Assembly (NCBI GenBank): GCA_002633025.1
Contig: NMRB01000416.1
Span: forward strand, 112,044-176,043
Origin: Notospermus geniculatus
Lineage: Eukaryota > Nemertea > Pilidiophora > Heteronemertea > Lineidae
Reading direction: 5' to 3'
DNA length: 64,000 bases
The position numbers were made by a program, and so were the translations under genes. Below, one piece after another: positions 1 through 11,009 of the stretch. The notes below the pieces were generated by a model. It was not told the origin of the DNA. It was given only the letters and a program-made list of their open reading frames with translations, and ran no database searches. Each line of letters starts with the position of its first letter. The stretch's first letter is position 1.

Positions 1-19
1 GGGGGGGGGGGGGGGGGGG
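1..19. repeat. Poly-G run at window edge
   Basis: Nineteen consecutive G residues open the window. A run of this kind at a contig edge is more often a sequencing or assembly artefact than biology. Similar G runs occur at about 35149-35161 and 40646-40654. Confidence 0.9.
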
Positions 20-101
20 CTCACATCTCATCAGTTCAGCTGTAAAGCAATGTGTCTCACGTGTATTCAAACATCCTTTCTTTCATTGATCTCCATTTAA
101 G

Positions 102-289
102 CCTGTAGTGAAGATCTGTACTTCCTCATTGGTAAGATGATGGCGGTGTCCTTGGTCCATGGTGGCCCAGATCCGATGTTCTTCAGTCCTGCATTTTTCA
201 ATCAGATTGTGCAAACTAGTGATTGTACTGGATTGCAGTTGTCAGTTAACGACATTCCAGAAGAACCTATTCGTGCCGGTATAAAGCAG
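102..289 (+). CDS. G2E3-like HECT ubiquitin ligase, exon A (partial gene)
   Basis: First of four consecutive plus-strand exons encoding the C-terminal half of a HECT-type E3 ubiquitin ligase close to G2E3. HECT enzymes accept ubiquitin from an E2 on a catalytic Cys and pass it to the substrate. The frame reads ...[21 protein letters not shown]..., where the VHGGP block is typical of the G2E3 HECT domain. The exon ends at AAG CAG followed by the donor GTAAGG. Two acceptors are possible, the AAG before 102 or the TAG before 109; both keep the frame, and I chose the first AG. The upstream part of the gene (PHD-like fingers, HECT N-lobe) is not in the window, so the gene is 5'-truncated here. It lies opposite to Epac and may sit inside an Epac intron. 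Confidence 0.85.
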
Positions 290-623
290 GTAAGGAATAC
301 TGATTCTAGCGTTACGCTACGGCATCTTCTATTGCATGTATTAGGCAAGTGTTTGAGCTCGATGTTTGCTTGGATATACCGGTAATATCTAGATCACCTG
401 TCAGGGGCATATGGCATATATTACAGTCCAGGTTCTTCGGGTTTATTTTATGGCTTAATATATTTGACACGAAATCACATATGGAATTGGAGGCTGCAGT
501 ACGCCTATAATATATCATAGTTTGCTGAAATCATGTAATCTGGACTTATACCTCACTACATGTAGTTTGATTAGGCTGCTCATTCTGCATTCTCTGTTAT
601 TTCCACATCTGTCGTTTCCACAG

Positions 624-799
624 ATCCAAGATGCCAAAACTGTTGGTGAGCTTATAGACAAAGTCGATGCGGCTTCAGTCCTTTTGGCAGCAGCAGGCAT
701 AACACCAGGTGTACTAAATAGTCTGGTTGATGGAAGGAGAATAGTCGAAAAAGCATTGAAATATTTCCTGGCAGTAAGAATGGAAAAACCACTAACAAG
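624..799 (+). CDS. G2E3-like HECT ubiquitin ligase, exon B
   Basis: Continues the HECT domain with IQDAKTVGELIDKVDAAS... through ...RMEKPLTR. The acceptor is TTTCCACAG at 623 and the donor is AAG followed by GTATGT at 800. The exon is 176 bases and ends in phase 2. The intron before it is about 330 bases. The segment corresponds to the variable helix-rich part of the G2E3 HECT domain, which is less conserved than the flanking exons. Confidence 0.85.
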
Positions 800-898
800 G
801 TATGTCATGTGTATGTGTTGACAATGAAACAAAGGAAACTTCATGCCACCATTTGCTGCATTCTGTGTTTTTAAGCCAATCATTTGCATTTGTTACAG

Positions 899-1116
899 AT
901 TCCGAGAGGGTCTTAAGACCCTGGGTCTGTTGCATTCAATGCAACAATTTCCAACCATTTACAAAGATTGCTTCTGTAGAGAAGCAGCAGACAAGTTGAC
1001 GGCTCTAGATTTGGATGAAGTATTCAAAATCAAATTCAGTGAACCAGAGAGCAACAGAAGGCGGCAAGAGGAGGACATTGTGGTATACTGGCGCGAACTT
1101 CTTCAAGATGCTGAAG
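899..1116 (+). CDS. G2E3-like HECT ubiquitin ligase, exon C
   Basis: Carries the diagnostic block FREGLKTLGLLHSMQQFP, very close to the F-x-x-GLKTLGVL stretch of vertebrate G2E3, and ends with VVYWRELLQDAE. The acceptor is TGTTACAG at 898. The donor is GAAG followed by GTGACA, a weaker match to consensus but exactly in phase with exon D. The intron before it is only about 100 bases. Confidence 0.88.
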
Positions 1117-1448
1117 GTGACAACTAGTAGACAAACAATTCTATCACTGTTAGATTTTGTCAGAGCCGTGGCAGCTTTAGTGAATCTTAGATTTCATGCC
1201 CCACCCCTGGTGTACCCATCTTGTTGCAGGCTTTACAATCAGTTGATATAAAGTAGTCAGAAATGCATTCCAAGTCACTTGGTGTATGCATCAAACACTG
1301 CCCTGTCTTGGAAACTGCTCTGTTCCTGCTGACAATTGACAGACAGGCTCGTACCAATTCCATGGACCCTGTTGATTTTAGAATCGTAACCCGCTCTGTT
1401 TGGTTGAGGCAGCATTGTTTTTAGTGTAATTTTATAATTTTTTTACAG

Positions 1449-1687
1449 AAGGTGAAGTGCCAATCTCGCTGAATGACTTACTTGCATTCACAACGGGAGC
1501 AGATGCCGTGCCACCAGTGGGGTTCCATCCCATGCCATCGGTGTTGTTCCTCCATTCTGGAGAGCCACTGCCACTCTCCAATACATGTAATAATACAGTT
1601 AAACTCCCACTTCATAATTCGTATGAGGTGTTCCGAGAGAGAATGGTGTTCGGTGTCCAAAACACAAAGGGATTCGGTCGTCCATAA
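1449..1687 (+). CDS. G2E3-like HECT ubiquitin ligase, terminal exon D
   Basis: Encodes the HECT C-lobe and the stop codon TAA at 1685-1687. LNDLLAFTTGADAVPPVGFHP matches the G2E3 motif with ATG-x-x-x-x-PPAGF. The catalytic Cys region reads SNTCNNTVKLP, with the Cys codon at about 1586-1588. HECT ligases carry their ubiquitin-accepting Cys in a T-C block at this place. The chain ends QNTKGFGRP, close to the usual length of the family. The exon begins after TTTTACAG, in phase with the G left by exon C. No frameshift or premature stop is visible in the four exons, so the enzyme looks functional. Confidence 0.9.
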
Positions 1688-1988
1688 ACAGGATAGAAGA
1701 TAGATGGCGATTGTAGTACAGTGACTTGAGTTTATTATACAACAGTTTGTTCAGATGACAAGAATGATAAACTGGCAATTTTTTTATGGGAATTACAGTA
1801 CTTTGTTTATAAAGTTCCCATTTGTGGGGACTATCAAATTTGCTGGTAAGCAAATTTCAACTTCTAGTTTGTTTCAGTGGAGACCACCTGGGATGTGACT
1901 CAGGGAAATCAGAGTGTTTCTTGTTTGGTGTAATTTCTGTTCGGTGTAATTTCTGATATTTTACAAGTTGGTGATATCTATGCTGTTT
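1688..1988 (+). other. Probable 3' UTR of the HECT gene
   Basis: AT-rich, no open frame of note. It contains two short copies of a TCGGTGTAATTTCTG-like phrase. No clear AATAAA poly(A) signal was found here; the first one noted downstream lies at about 2857, inside a transposon. Confidence 0.4.
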
Positions 1989-1990
1989 TA

Positions 1991-3248
1991 AGGCCCGTTT
2001 CCACTAGAGCGTTTTTGCGAGCGGAAATCCGCTGGGAATGCTGTAAAGGCCCGTTTCCACTACAGCGGATTCCGCGGCGGTTTCCGGCGAGTGGTGCGGT
2101 TTTCACAGGGCTTTGGATAATCCTTCGGTGGTGTAACAATACAATGGCCTATTGATTATCTCAATGCCTGTGAAAACCGCTCCGCTCGCTGTTGCCGCCG
2201 GTATTTTGCGGCCTTGAGTTGTCTTCGGTGCAATCCTCGGCCGTCTCGGAATTGGCCCTGGGTTCCTCGTGGTTGGCAAACACACAACAATTTTGCGTTG
2301 ATATTTCGTTTTGTAAATGAATATGTTCCTATCTTTTCATGCTTATAAATCCCACCGAGGATAGCCTTTATTAGTAGGAACTTGGTGAGTTTGTTAAACA
2401 AGATGTATAGAGCCAGCATGGCAGTAATTTCTGTTTGTTGGTGCCGGTTAATAAGGCACCTAGGCCTACTTTTGGTTGAGCAAGTTGACAGGACAGCCTG
2501 TTTAGTTTCGTGTTGAAAGCATAGGTGGCAGCAGTGTGTAGCGTTTGTCACAACCAGGTCCAGGACAGAGACACTTTTTCGTCTTCAGTTCAGTATGAGC
2601 AGTAGTGTTTGAATATTGTGTAATTTGTCTCTTTTAGGATACCTGTAGGCGGTCTGTCCGCATCCTTGCAATGAAGCTGAATGAGATTCCCGAGATTCCT
2701 GAGGTTCATCTAACTGCAGAGGTTCATCTATGTGAGAGTCCCAAGTTGTGTGAGGTTCACCTGATGTTTCGTCATGTTCATAGAGGTTACCAAGCTGTAC
2801 CAAGAAACGAACTCGGATGTCATGATGTTGTGAAATTATCATCTGACTTTATTTTCATAATAAAGATCTTCACGTTCATCACAAGGATCTCCATCTCGCT
2901 CATTGTTATTAAGTCTACAGACGTCGCCTACACTCGCCGCAAGACGCGCCGGAATCCGCTATAGTGGAAACGGGCCTTTATGGATATCCCTTTATCCATT
3001 TCCACTTGAGCAGGACGGTGAAAACGATCGAAAATTGCGCAACGGAGACCGCCGGCGGACAAAAGCCGATTGCTCGAATAGCATTGAAAGCGTATTCTGC
3101 GGCGTACTTCTGTACATTCCGAGCTGTATTCGGTATGAAACGCCCTAATGGAAACCCCTCCAGAAAATGGCCACCGCTGCGATATCCGTCGCGCAAAAAC
3201 GCGTCGCTTTTCCGCAAGCGAAAAACGCTCCAGTGGAAACGGGCCTTT
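1991..3248. mobile_element. Outer foldback MITE, GGCCCGTTTCCACT ends
   Basis: The left end AGGCCCGTTTCCACTAGAGC at 1991 is matched by its inverse at 3222-3248. The ends share the GCGTTTTTGCGAGCGGAAA subterminal stretch. No transposase frame is visible, so this is a non-autonomous element. Nearly all of its length is a second element with the same outermost ends. Confidence 0.8.
2045..2980. mobile_element. Inner MITE nested in the first
   Basis: Begins AAAGGCCCGTTTCCACTAC at 2045 and ends with the inverse at about 2961-2980. The subterminal AGCGGATTCCG block is found in both arms but not in the outer element. It is about 936 bases with no recognised coding region; short open frames in both directions do not resemble a transposase. 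Confidence 0.78.
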
Positions 3249-3303
3249 ACAGTGTGAGTGTACCAGTATACGTATAGGCTGCAAGGATAAATACTGTACT
3301 GTT

Positions 3304-3445
3304 AGGCTAGGGATACACTGAACGCGATTTACCCATCGCGCGCGTTGTTTCTTTGTTATTTCATGCCGCAATGCCTCCGAAACAAAAGAGATTCATGCAA
3401 AAATCGCGCGCGATGGGTAAATCGCGTTCAGTGTATCCCTAGCCT
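3304..3445. mobile_element. Short palindromic MITE
   Basis: Two 41-base inverted arms (3304-3344 and 3405-3445) start AGGCTAGGGATACACTGAAC and include CGCGCGCG. They pair almost perfectly around a 60-base centre. The high arm identity suggests recent insertion. Confidence 0.85.
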
Positions 3446-4100
3446 CAGTGTGTAATGCCCGTAATGGAAGTGCAGTGAACCTGAACTCCCTGATTGATAT
3501 GTGGCTTGTAAACCATTGTCAATAACTGGAAGTGCACGTGTACCCATCTCAGGCAGGATGCAGAACTACTCAGTTCTTGTTGCTGAAACCGAAAGTAAAC
3601 ACTGAAAAAAATAAAGCAGTCACAATATCATTTTTACCCAAATACCATGTCTTTGATTTTATTTCACCATTCTTAAAGTGGCTGTATTTTATTCTTCGTA
3701 ATACACGTGTACATGCTATATGACCCACTACAGCAAAACCGATAGGGGCCTACCTAGCCAGTTGAAGGTTGTAATTGTTTTGCATTCGTGCAGCAATGCA
3801 GTTCTTATCAGAGCCCATGTCATGTCAAGTTTATCTGATTTGGGGTTGTTTTTGGTGTAGTGGGACACATATGACCTAGGTTAACCTCTCTTGGGTCAAC
3901 TAGTTCATTGGGTCTTCTACCCATTTTCTATAATGGAACAAGGACGTGGAACAAGAATGCAGCTATACGAGTCAACTGGCATTTATTTAAAGGGTATAAC
4001 AAGTACATGTGTTGTAGAAGTTTTGTATTCGAAAGCAAAGATCAAACGGAAAAAGCTGCCTACCTTCCACTCATTCCCAAGGAGATGCCTGAATAACAGT
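3446..4100. other. No feature recognised
   Basis: AT-rich sequence with scattered ACACGTGTAC-like palindromes. No exon or repeat could be supported. Confidence 0.4.
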
Positions 4101-4871
4101 TCACATATGCAACATTACAAACTCTCTTACAGATACATAAATATCCATCCCATTGTCTTCATTGTAGGCAAGTGGGTGAAATGTTTCACGCAACATATCC
4201 ATGTGGATATCATCCAGAGGTGCAGGCGTATCGGGTACAGTGATATCATCATCTTCGTCCATAAAGCCCAGTGATTCTGGGTCTATGCCAAATAGATGGA
4301 GTGGTTCATCCAAGTCCCTAACACCAGTGTTGCCCTGATTGTCAACACTGATCAAACTATTTGGGCCAGCAACCGAATATTCACGTCGATGAGCAACTAA
4401 TCCCCATCTGAGTACAGAGTTGGCTGGATCAACTTCACGGAGCGTTATACGTACACGAGTATTTGGAACAATGATACCAAGTGAGCGCAAATGACCCATC
4501 ATCATCGTCACCCCGCAGTGGGGATGGCGTCTATAAATGTCTTGAACAGTCAGCAACAAATCATCATCTGTAATATCTGTGTATCGAATAAGTTCAATGT
4601 TGCTCTGACGTAGGCGCCGCCAAAGTGTTGTCCTATGAACCAAAAACATTGATGCGATGGTTGTTAAACTGAATCCAATATGAAAAAGAAATGCAACCTG
4701 CTCGAGATCTATTTTGCACGATGGCCTTCCTGGTCCGCTGACGGAATGAGATTCCTCTGGATGCCTCAGAACAGCAGGTGTCGATGCTGAACGAATTTGT
4801 GTTATAGCCAAGTGGTGCTGCCAAGCCCACAGTACAGGTAAGAGAGAATGCAGAATATCACTGAGTGCCAC
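4101..4871 (-). pseudogene. IS3EU-like DDE integrase transposon protein, catalytic core missing
   Basis: A 256-codon open frame matches the two ends of the integrase-like transposon proteins common in aquatic animals. The N-terminal part has GRPSCKID, a helix-turn-helix region (GFSLTTIASMFLVHRTTLWRRLR), PHCGVTMMMGHLRSLGI and VDPANSVLRW, up to GPNSL. In the family GPNSL is followed by WHIDG and about 200 residues of DDE core. Here the frame passes instead through about 20 residues to the C-terminal tail (FGIDPE..., VPDTPAPL). None of the core aspartates or its glutamate can be seen, yet the frame is open. The first codon shown is GTG, so the true start is unclear. It could be an internally deleted, non-autonomous copy or a domesticated DNA-binding fragment. 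The family call is from memory of the family. Confidence 0.7.
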
Positions 4872-5109
4872 AGAATGTTGTCTCTCTTTGAATTATCAAT
4901 TCATTTGCGTTGGCATGAAAAGTCAGAGCTTGTACATCATGTAGAAGAGTCTCCAATGAACGCACACTTAACCGCAGCTGATAAAGGGCATGGTAGCTAT
5001 CATCGCCACCACCTATCTCTGGAAGTGTGTCCAGCAATGCCAACAATGATTGGAAAAATTCTTCACACTCTCTTTCTCCAGGATATCTGCCAAGGTGTTC
5101 CTCAGCCAT
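4858..5109 (-). pseudogene. N-terminal part of the same transposon protein
   Basis: An 83-codon frame starting MAEEHLGRYPGERECEEFF overlaps the next frame by 14 bases and is in a different phase. It is rich in Leu and acidic residues and resembles the leader segment found before the GRP-HTH part in related proteins. It ends ...FCGTQ stop. Joining it to 4101-4871 would need an intron or a frameshift; I could not choose between them. Confidence 0.5.
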
Positions 5110-6387
5110 GATTGTATGCGCACGCCGGGCTGAAAAAAATTGAAAATGAAGAACTACATGTATGAAAAGAGGCTTCTATGTTTGGGTCGTTGTTACATCG
5201 TTACATCGGGAGCACCACCTGGTTCACTTGTAATTGTATAAAGGCCAATCTACAACACGATTCATTTGTTCAAAACATCATACATTGTAGGATGATGTTC
5301 ATGGACAAATGTATGATCATGTAGACAGACCTTAACTGTTTATTGGGAAGAGTCTTTTAGAGATGGTAGTTGTGGCAACCCCAACTTGGTACTGTGGCAA
5401 CCCCAACTTGGTACTGGACTAGACTCATTCCACTGAGTGAGAGTACTGAACAACACTCTGCGAACTACTAGTGCACTGCTTGGCCACAGTCATCCCAATA
5501 TATTCCAGTGGAGGGTAATTTCCAATGGAAGTCAGTTTGAGATGCGAGATAAAAAACCAGTGAATCGCTCACCTTGAGAACAAACTCTAGATCATAACAT
5601 GCCATCAGCTCCATGTTCTCAAGACACTGACCTCCAACTCCACGGATGCATTCATGAGAGAAGAATGGACAGCGTTTACCAAAAGTTCACCTGGAAACAC
5701 AATTAAGAACATTTTCATGAAGCAAGGCCTGACAGTTACTCGTCTATCTTGTTGATCCGCAAGGCCTAGAGGTAACGTACCGTAAAAAAACTGCAATATT
5801 ATATTGTCATGTAAGCTATTCCCAAAATTAAGGAAGGACAACTAAACAATAGAAAGACTGAAACCTCAGTTAGTCAGTGACTGACATAGGCCTAGTTTAA
5901 GTTCTTTAATCTAGCTAGTCTAAGTTCTTTAATCATCAAGAAGTTGATGGCAGAACTGAACAGGAAGAAGAAGCTAGCATAGGGACGGGGGACATTGCCC
6001 CCCCCCCACAGGCCAATTGTTCAAAAAAATTTCAGCAAAATCAAACGGGATACATATGTAAGATCAGAAATGTTCGTGTCTCAGACTGAAGGAAATTTAC
6101 CTCAAATCGCATCTAGGCCTAGAGCTGCAATAACAGATCCCTTTGGGCATGTTGTTGGGCTTTTGTTTGGCGCTGGAAGGCAAAGCCTGCCTAATCAGCT
6201 CGTCGTCTTCTTAAAATGCCCCCCCCCCNNNNACAGCCCCCTCGCCCCCTTTAAATACGGCCCTGGTCAGTGACATAAACTCAGGTGATGGCACCCAGAA
6301 GGAGTACAATTTCTGAATACAATGAACACAAGTGGTATTTGTGAACATACTGCTTTCCTGTCTAGGTCACAGATGTCAAAAATTCTA
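5110..6387. other. Unannotated intergenic or intronic stretch with a 4-base gap
   Basis: No coding exon recognised. 5375-5415 holds a short tandem copy of GTGGCAACCCCAACTTGGTACT. C-rich runs at 5998-6007 and 6220-6228 flank the N gap at 6229-6232. Confidence 0.4.
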
Positions 6388-6905
6388 TTTTTCAAGAAGA
6401 TGGCCACCTGGTGGCCACAGGTGACATTCTTTGGGACTGAAATAGCAGGAATGTACAGGATACTTGCATAGATGTTTAGACAACATTGAAACATCGCAAC
6501 ATTTACTACCGACGAGATATGGCCAAAGTCAATTTTTCAAGATGGCAGCCTGGCAGCCATGTTTAAGTCCAATCGAACTGAAATTTGGCATATAAGTAGA
6601 CGGTACCAAGACACATATTTAGGCACGGTTACAGCATCCTAGCTACCACTATTTATGAGGTGTGGGTCGAAGTCCATTTTTCAAGATGGCTCCCTGGCGG
6701 CCATATTTGATAAATATCGAATCTGACTGAAATTTACCATATAGGCCTATTTATATGGTACCTAGATACATACTTTGACAAGGTTAAAACATCCTACCTA
6801 CTCCTATTTATAAAATGTGGGTCAAAGTCCATTTTTCAAGATGGCTTCCTGGCAGCCATATTTGAAGTCCGATCGGGTTGAAATTTGGTGCATTCGTGCA
6901 GGGTG
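6388..6905. repeat. Four tandem copies, period about 145-155 bases
   Basis: TTTTTCAAGATGGC-type starts recur at about 6388, 6533, 6677 and 6832. Each is followed by a GGCAGCCATATTTG-like inverse and then GAAATTTGGCATA. The copies diverge noticeably, so the array is old. The same core appears singly at about 13331 and 36418. Confidence 0.75.
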
Positions 6906-6909
6906 CCTA

Positions 6910-7128
6910 TACAGTAAACTCGAGTTTAAACCACCGGTTCATAAGCACACCCACAGTCGAAATGTGAGTGAATAAAACATAACAACTATACGCTGAATGG
7001 CTGGAATTGCTTGTACGATCACAACCACGTGATGGAATGAATAGTTGCTTAATGCCTAGGGTGAAACTGACCCTACTTTGGGTGTGCTTATGAAATGAAC
7101 CGGTGGTTTAAACTCGAGTTTACTGTAT
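6910..7128. mobile_element. MITE with ACAGTAAACTCGAGTTTAAA ends
   Basis: The left arm, reading TACAGTAAACTCGAGTTTAA and on through ACCACCGGTTCATAAGCACACC, is repeated inverted at about 7079-7128. TA borders both ends, consistent with a TA target duplication as in Tc1/mariner-type MITEs. The central ~110 bases carry no coding signal. Confidence 0.85.
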
Positions 7129-8169
7129 ATCTTCAAACCAAACCACAACTACACTCTATGTCAAATAGCCAAGAAATGTGCCACCAAACAGTGAATTTTG
7201 AACATTGGCCTCTGTGACCTTGAAAAGTAGGTCAAATCAAAAACCCGGGATTTATGTGATGTAGTCTCATCAGAGGAACCCACCATAAAAGTTTCGTGGT
7301 TCTATAGCTAACAGCCATGACAGCGTTCAGGAGATACAGCCGAAAGGTTTCACAAAAAGCGCCCCCTACAGGCCAGAGTGTACAAGCAGCAGCGCTAAGT
7401 TTGCAAACAAACAACAAACAGTTTCGGTCCAGAGATAGTTTTTACCATAGGGTAGGCTACCTAAAGGCCTAGGGGCCTACACCAAATTTCAAGTTTGTAA
7501 CCCAAGCGGTTTAGAAACGTGCCACCCCTGTTAACGGCGACGGACGACACACCATGATCATCCATGAGCATGAGAGAGAAGCTCACCTCACAGACTAGGC
7601 CCCGTACACATGCTACAGAGGTGAGCTAAAAACTTGGGCTAGGTCTAATCGCTAGGCCTATAATAATAAATAGCCTGCGGTAGGCCCTAGCTTTAGCTAG
7701 CTGCAGCCCTGCCTAATCTGCTAGGCCTAATGTCAATTATGTTATTCTTGTTGTCATGGTTGTTCAAAAGCCAACATCACACTCACAGACTTTAGCCCTA
7801 GCTGTAGTGCCCTAGCTGTAGTGTAGAGGGGTGTGTGCTTGGAAGCACGCTGGCGTACATGATGCATTAACATTGGGACACACAATGCACACCGCGCCGC
7901 GCCGGCTCTGTTCTGGCTTGTGGCTTTGACTCAGGCCTGGCTGTTCGCCGGTGATTTAGCAAGTTAGTTAGGTCCTAGGCCTTTACCACTTGATTTTGGT
8001 CTTCATCGATCAAGCATAGGCTACCTAGGCCTATGAATGACATGTCACGTTGTCAGGTTGTCACAAAACTTCGACGTGCATAGTCATGACTTTTACGACC
8101 ATGTGCTTGTGGGGGAACTGCGACTACGTCATTCAATTACCCAATCACAGCCTTCGTTTCTTTCCCTTC
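7129..8169. other. TAGGCC-rich non-coding stretch
   Basis: Many TAGGCCTA-type words (for example 7455-7475, 7600-7740, 7975-8035). No exon, RNA gene or transposon boundary was recognised. Confidence 0.4.
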
Positions 8170-8455
8170 CCAGAATTCCGTTTTACCGAATACAAATGTG
8201 TTCAGTTTCACTGTCAACATGCTGAATGAAAATACATTTTACCGAATGAAAAGAGTTTTACCAAATGAAAATAAATCTTACCGAATTAATAATTTTTTTT
8301 ACGAAATGAAATATATTTTACCGAATGAGAATGTTATTTTACCGAATAAGAATGAAATTTTACCGGATGAATTGTATTTTAACGAATGTGAATGTAATTT
8401 TACGGAATGAAAATGTCATTTTACCGAATGATAATGTATTTTACCGAATATTGCA
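8170..8455. repeat. Minisatellite, about 25-base unit with TTTTACCGAAT
   Basis: About ten degenerate units of the form ATTTTACCGAATGAAAATGT. Point differences and variable spacing suggest an old array. Confidence 0.85.
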
Positions 8456-8535
8456 ACGAATATCATGCCATAGACAATCACCCCGAAACACAACCACATT
8501 TTCAAGAAATCTCTTTCGCTTTTTCCATTGTCTAC

Positions 8536-8610
8536 TGGTTCCGTGGGCTCCGACGGTGGCGCTGACTGGTCGAATCGTCAGTCAGCGCCACGTCGGCCGC
8601 CAAGGAACCA
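8536..8610. repeat. GC-rich hairpin
   Basis: TGGTTCC at 8536 pairs with GGAACCA at 8604. The inner arms GTGGCGCTGACT and AGTCAGCGCCAC are near-perfect inverses with about ten unpaired bases between them. It stands out as GC-rich in AT-rich surroundings. Confidence 0.75.
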
Positions 8611-9074
8611 GGTTTATGGCTGCGAGAATCGTTACCTACTGTTGTTCAAACTGCGTACAAAAACTTGGAATACCATGCCGATGTATGAAATTAATACAGA
8701 CTGGAGATTGATAGTTTCTCCATCCATTCAGTTTTGCTGGTTTTATGCAGGCAAGTATTTATGGAGTTATGGCGATGTTTTTAACAACGCTCTACTCCAA
8801 GTGACCTCCAATTCTGTGGCGGAGGACGAATTTTCTTAAACGATTTCTCTTCACTCGTTTGCATAATTCCAAAATAAATTACACTAATGGAAAGCTCAAT
8901 GTCTTATCTAAATACTGATGTATGGTTTATGTGGTTGAATTTGAACGGTCTTCTCGATAAACGCAATTTTGTGCGAGGTGTCCGATTTCTCGAATGAGGT
9001 ACTCGAGGAGCCTCGTCGAGAGCCCCGATCGCCTATTATTTTCCCGCGCGCAAAATAAATCTGCCGTAGAAAAG

Positions 9075-9405
9075 GGGACACCCTAATCTGAGAGCCAAGA
9101 GCCAAAAAGCCAAGAGCCNGAGGAATGGCAAAAGGGTAGGCTATTCTGGCTCCCCTGCCAGAAAGGCTTTTGTCCAAGAAGCTATATACCGGTAAATACG
9201 CCCAGAAGCTAAAAGAAGCTAAAAAAGTCTTTACCCAACCTTATTTTTTTTAAATTTTGATTTTTTTAAATTTTGATTTTTTTAAATTTTGGCTCTTGGC
9301 ACTTGGCTCTTGGCTCTTTGGCTCTTGGCTCTTGGCACTTCGCTCTTGGCTCTTGGCACTTGGCTCTTTGGCTCTTGGCTCTTGGCTCTCAGATTAGGGT
9401 GTCCC
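9075..9405. mobile_element. Foldback element with GGCTCTTGGC arrays
   Basis: GGGACACCCTAATCTGAGAG at 9075 is repeated inverted at 9377-9405. The right arm is expanded into an array of GGCTCTTGGCACTTG units (about 9291-9390), preceded by three GATTTTTTTAAATTTT units. The arm asymmetry comes from the expansion of the simple repeat. Confidence 0.75.
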
Positions 9406-11009
9406 GTAGAGAAGGACATTTGCGGGTCGACTGTCATCATGTGTGTGGTGCAACTTCCGAAGGCAACTGCTCGGCAATTTCCGTAGAAACTCGCATTTCC
9501 CCATCGGACACAATTCCAAGGCTGCCATCTTGAACGCGCAACGATTGTTGCCCGTTTGTGAGAGTTCAGATGCGGTTCGCCTCATCACACCAGCAGCACC
9601 CTGCGCATGAACAAAATAGGGTACACAAAAACGTTGCGTTATTGATCAATAATTTCCAGATTGGGTGAGATGCCGGTAAGTTTATAAACATGTATGTCTC
9701 CCTTTAAACGGCCACGATACTGCCACTTTTTGTTGACAGCCGACGCCACCGTCGATGATTGCATCATTCTCCAATACATGTACCGTAGTTTGCCGTTCGC
9801 CCCAATGTTGGAGAATGGTGACCTTAGGTCCACTTCCATCCTAATTAGTGCAGTTAGGGCATGAGGCCCAGGTGTCGAGGTCAGGGGCCATATTCAAACG
9901 CGTCTAAGCCTAGTTGACAATTAAATTGGCCTGTAGTTATGGCTACTATCCCTAGTTGACTTCCAAGAGGAACCAGGAGTAGGAGTCTCCTGTTGATCGA
10001 ACAAAAACTGATCAGGGGACTCAAGTAGGCCGGCCAAACCTCCAAAAAGCCTCTACAGGGTGGCCAAAAAAAACGGAACATGTGGAAGCCAATTTTGGTC
10101 TGGAGACCAGGTTGTATGATGTCCAATTCAAACCCAGTAATAACCTGATAACAAGTAGGTCAGGGTAGGATTAGTCATAAATACGCCTGGGCCTTTCAAG
10201 AGACCGAGTGTCCTTTTCAAACTTCACCAAGTCTATTTTTGGATGATGCAAAATACTGTAAATACTGTGGTAGCCCTATTTTGATTCGTGGTCAGGCGGC
10301 ATGCTCGGTGATACATGCCAGGGGAGATGACCACAATAATTGTGCGGTTGACCACAATAATGACATGCATTCACAGATAAAAAGTTTATTGATTCATGAC
10401 AGTTTTGAACTTGAAATAGGCATGTGTCAGGCCACAACTGGGCCAGTGCCCGCATTCCATTTTTGAATGAAATACGCCATACCCTGTAATAGGGATATTA
10501 ATGGGCTCATAATGGCCTGGTCGCTTTCTAGTAAAACCTGGTCCCCCTTGGAGATTTAAAAGGTCGATGTTGCGCTTTTTGGGCCATCCTGTAGAAAAAA
10601 AATAGTCGGCATTTTCTGTTAATGGATGGCATCCCCTCTAGAACTGTAAAATACTGGCTGCTGAATAATAGTAGGGTGGATGCCACTGTTAAATTTTAAT
10701 TTGACGGAAGTTACGGCCGATTGCATTTTTGGAACTGACTTTATCATTGGACCCAAGAACTGAGCTTTGTACAGGAGAATGGGAACCGGGGGATAGAGGA
10801 TGACCGTGACTGCTCGTTACTCTATGCCCACTTCAAACTGGGTATTGGTAAACAGAGAAATCAAGAAATGGAGAAATCGAGAACTCCCAAGCTCGATTAG
10901 TTAAACCTATGCATTCAGGTCGCATTTGTGTATGGACAGGTATTTCCGCAAATAAACAAAAGCTTATTAGGGACATCGCATGGCAACTTTGACGCCTTGG
11001 GCACTTCCG
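9406..11009. other. No gene recognised
   Basis: Short frames are present but none matches a known family. 9690-9840 resembles the interior of the TTAA element at 38817-39020 (GACAGCCGACGCCACC... and GAGAATGG), so part of this stretch is probably a decayed MITE. Confidence 0.4.

Noticed and set aside
2928-3371. 147-codon minus-strand frame over the MITE end
   Set aside because: It crosses the element boundary and is made of inverted-repeat sequence; no transposase motif.
10239-10466. Plus-strand frame starting MDDAKYCKYCGSPIL, zinc-ribbon-like at the start
   Set aside because: Only one C-x-x-C is present, the rest has no family features and there is no splice or promoter context. Likely chance.
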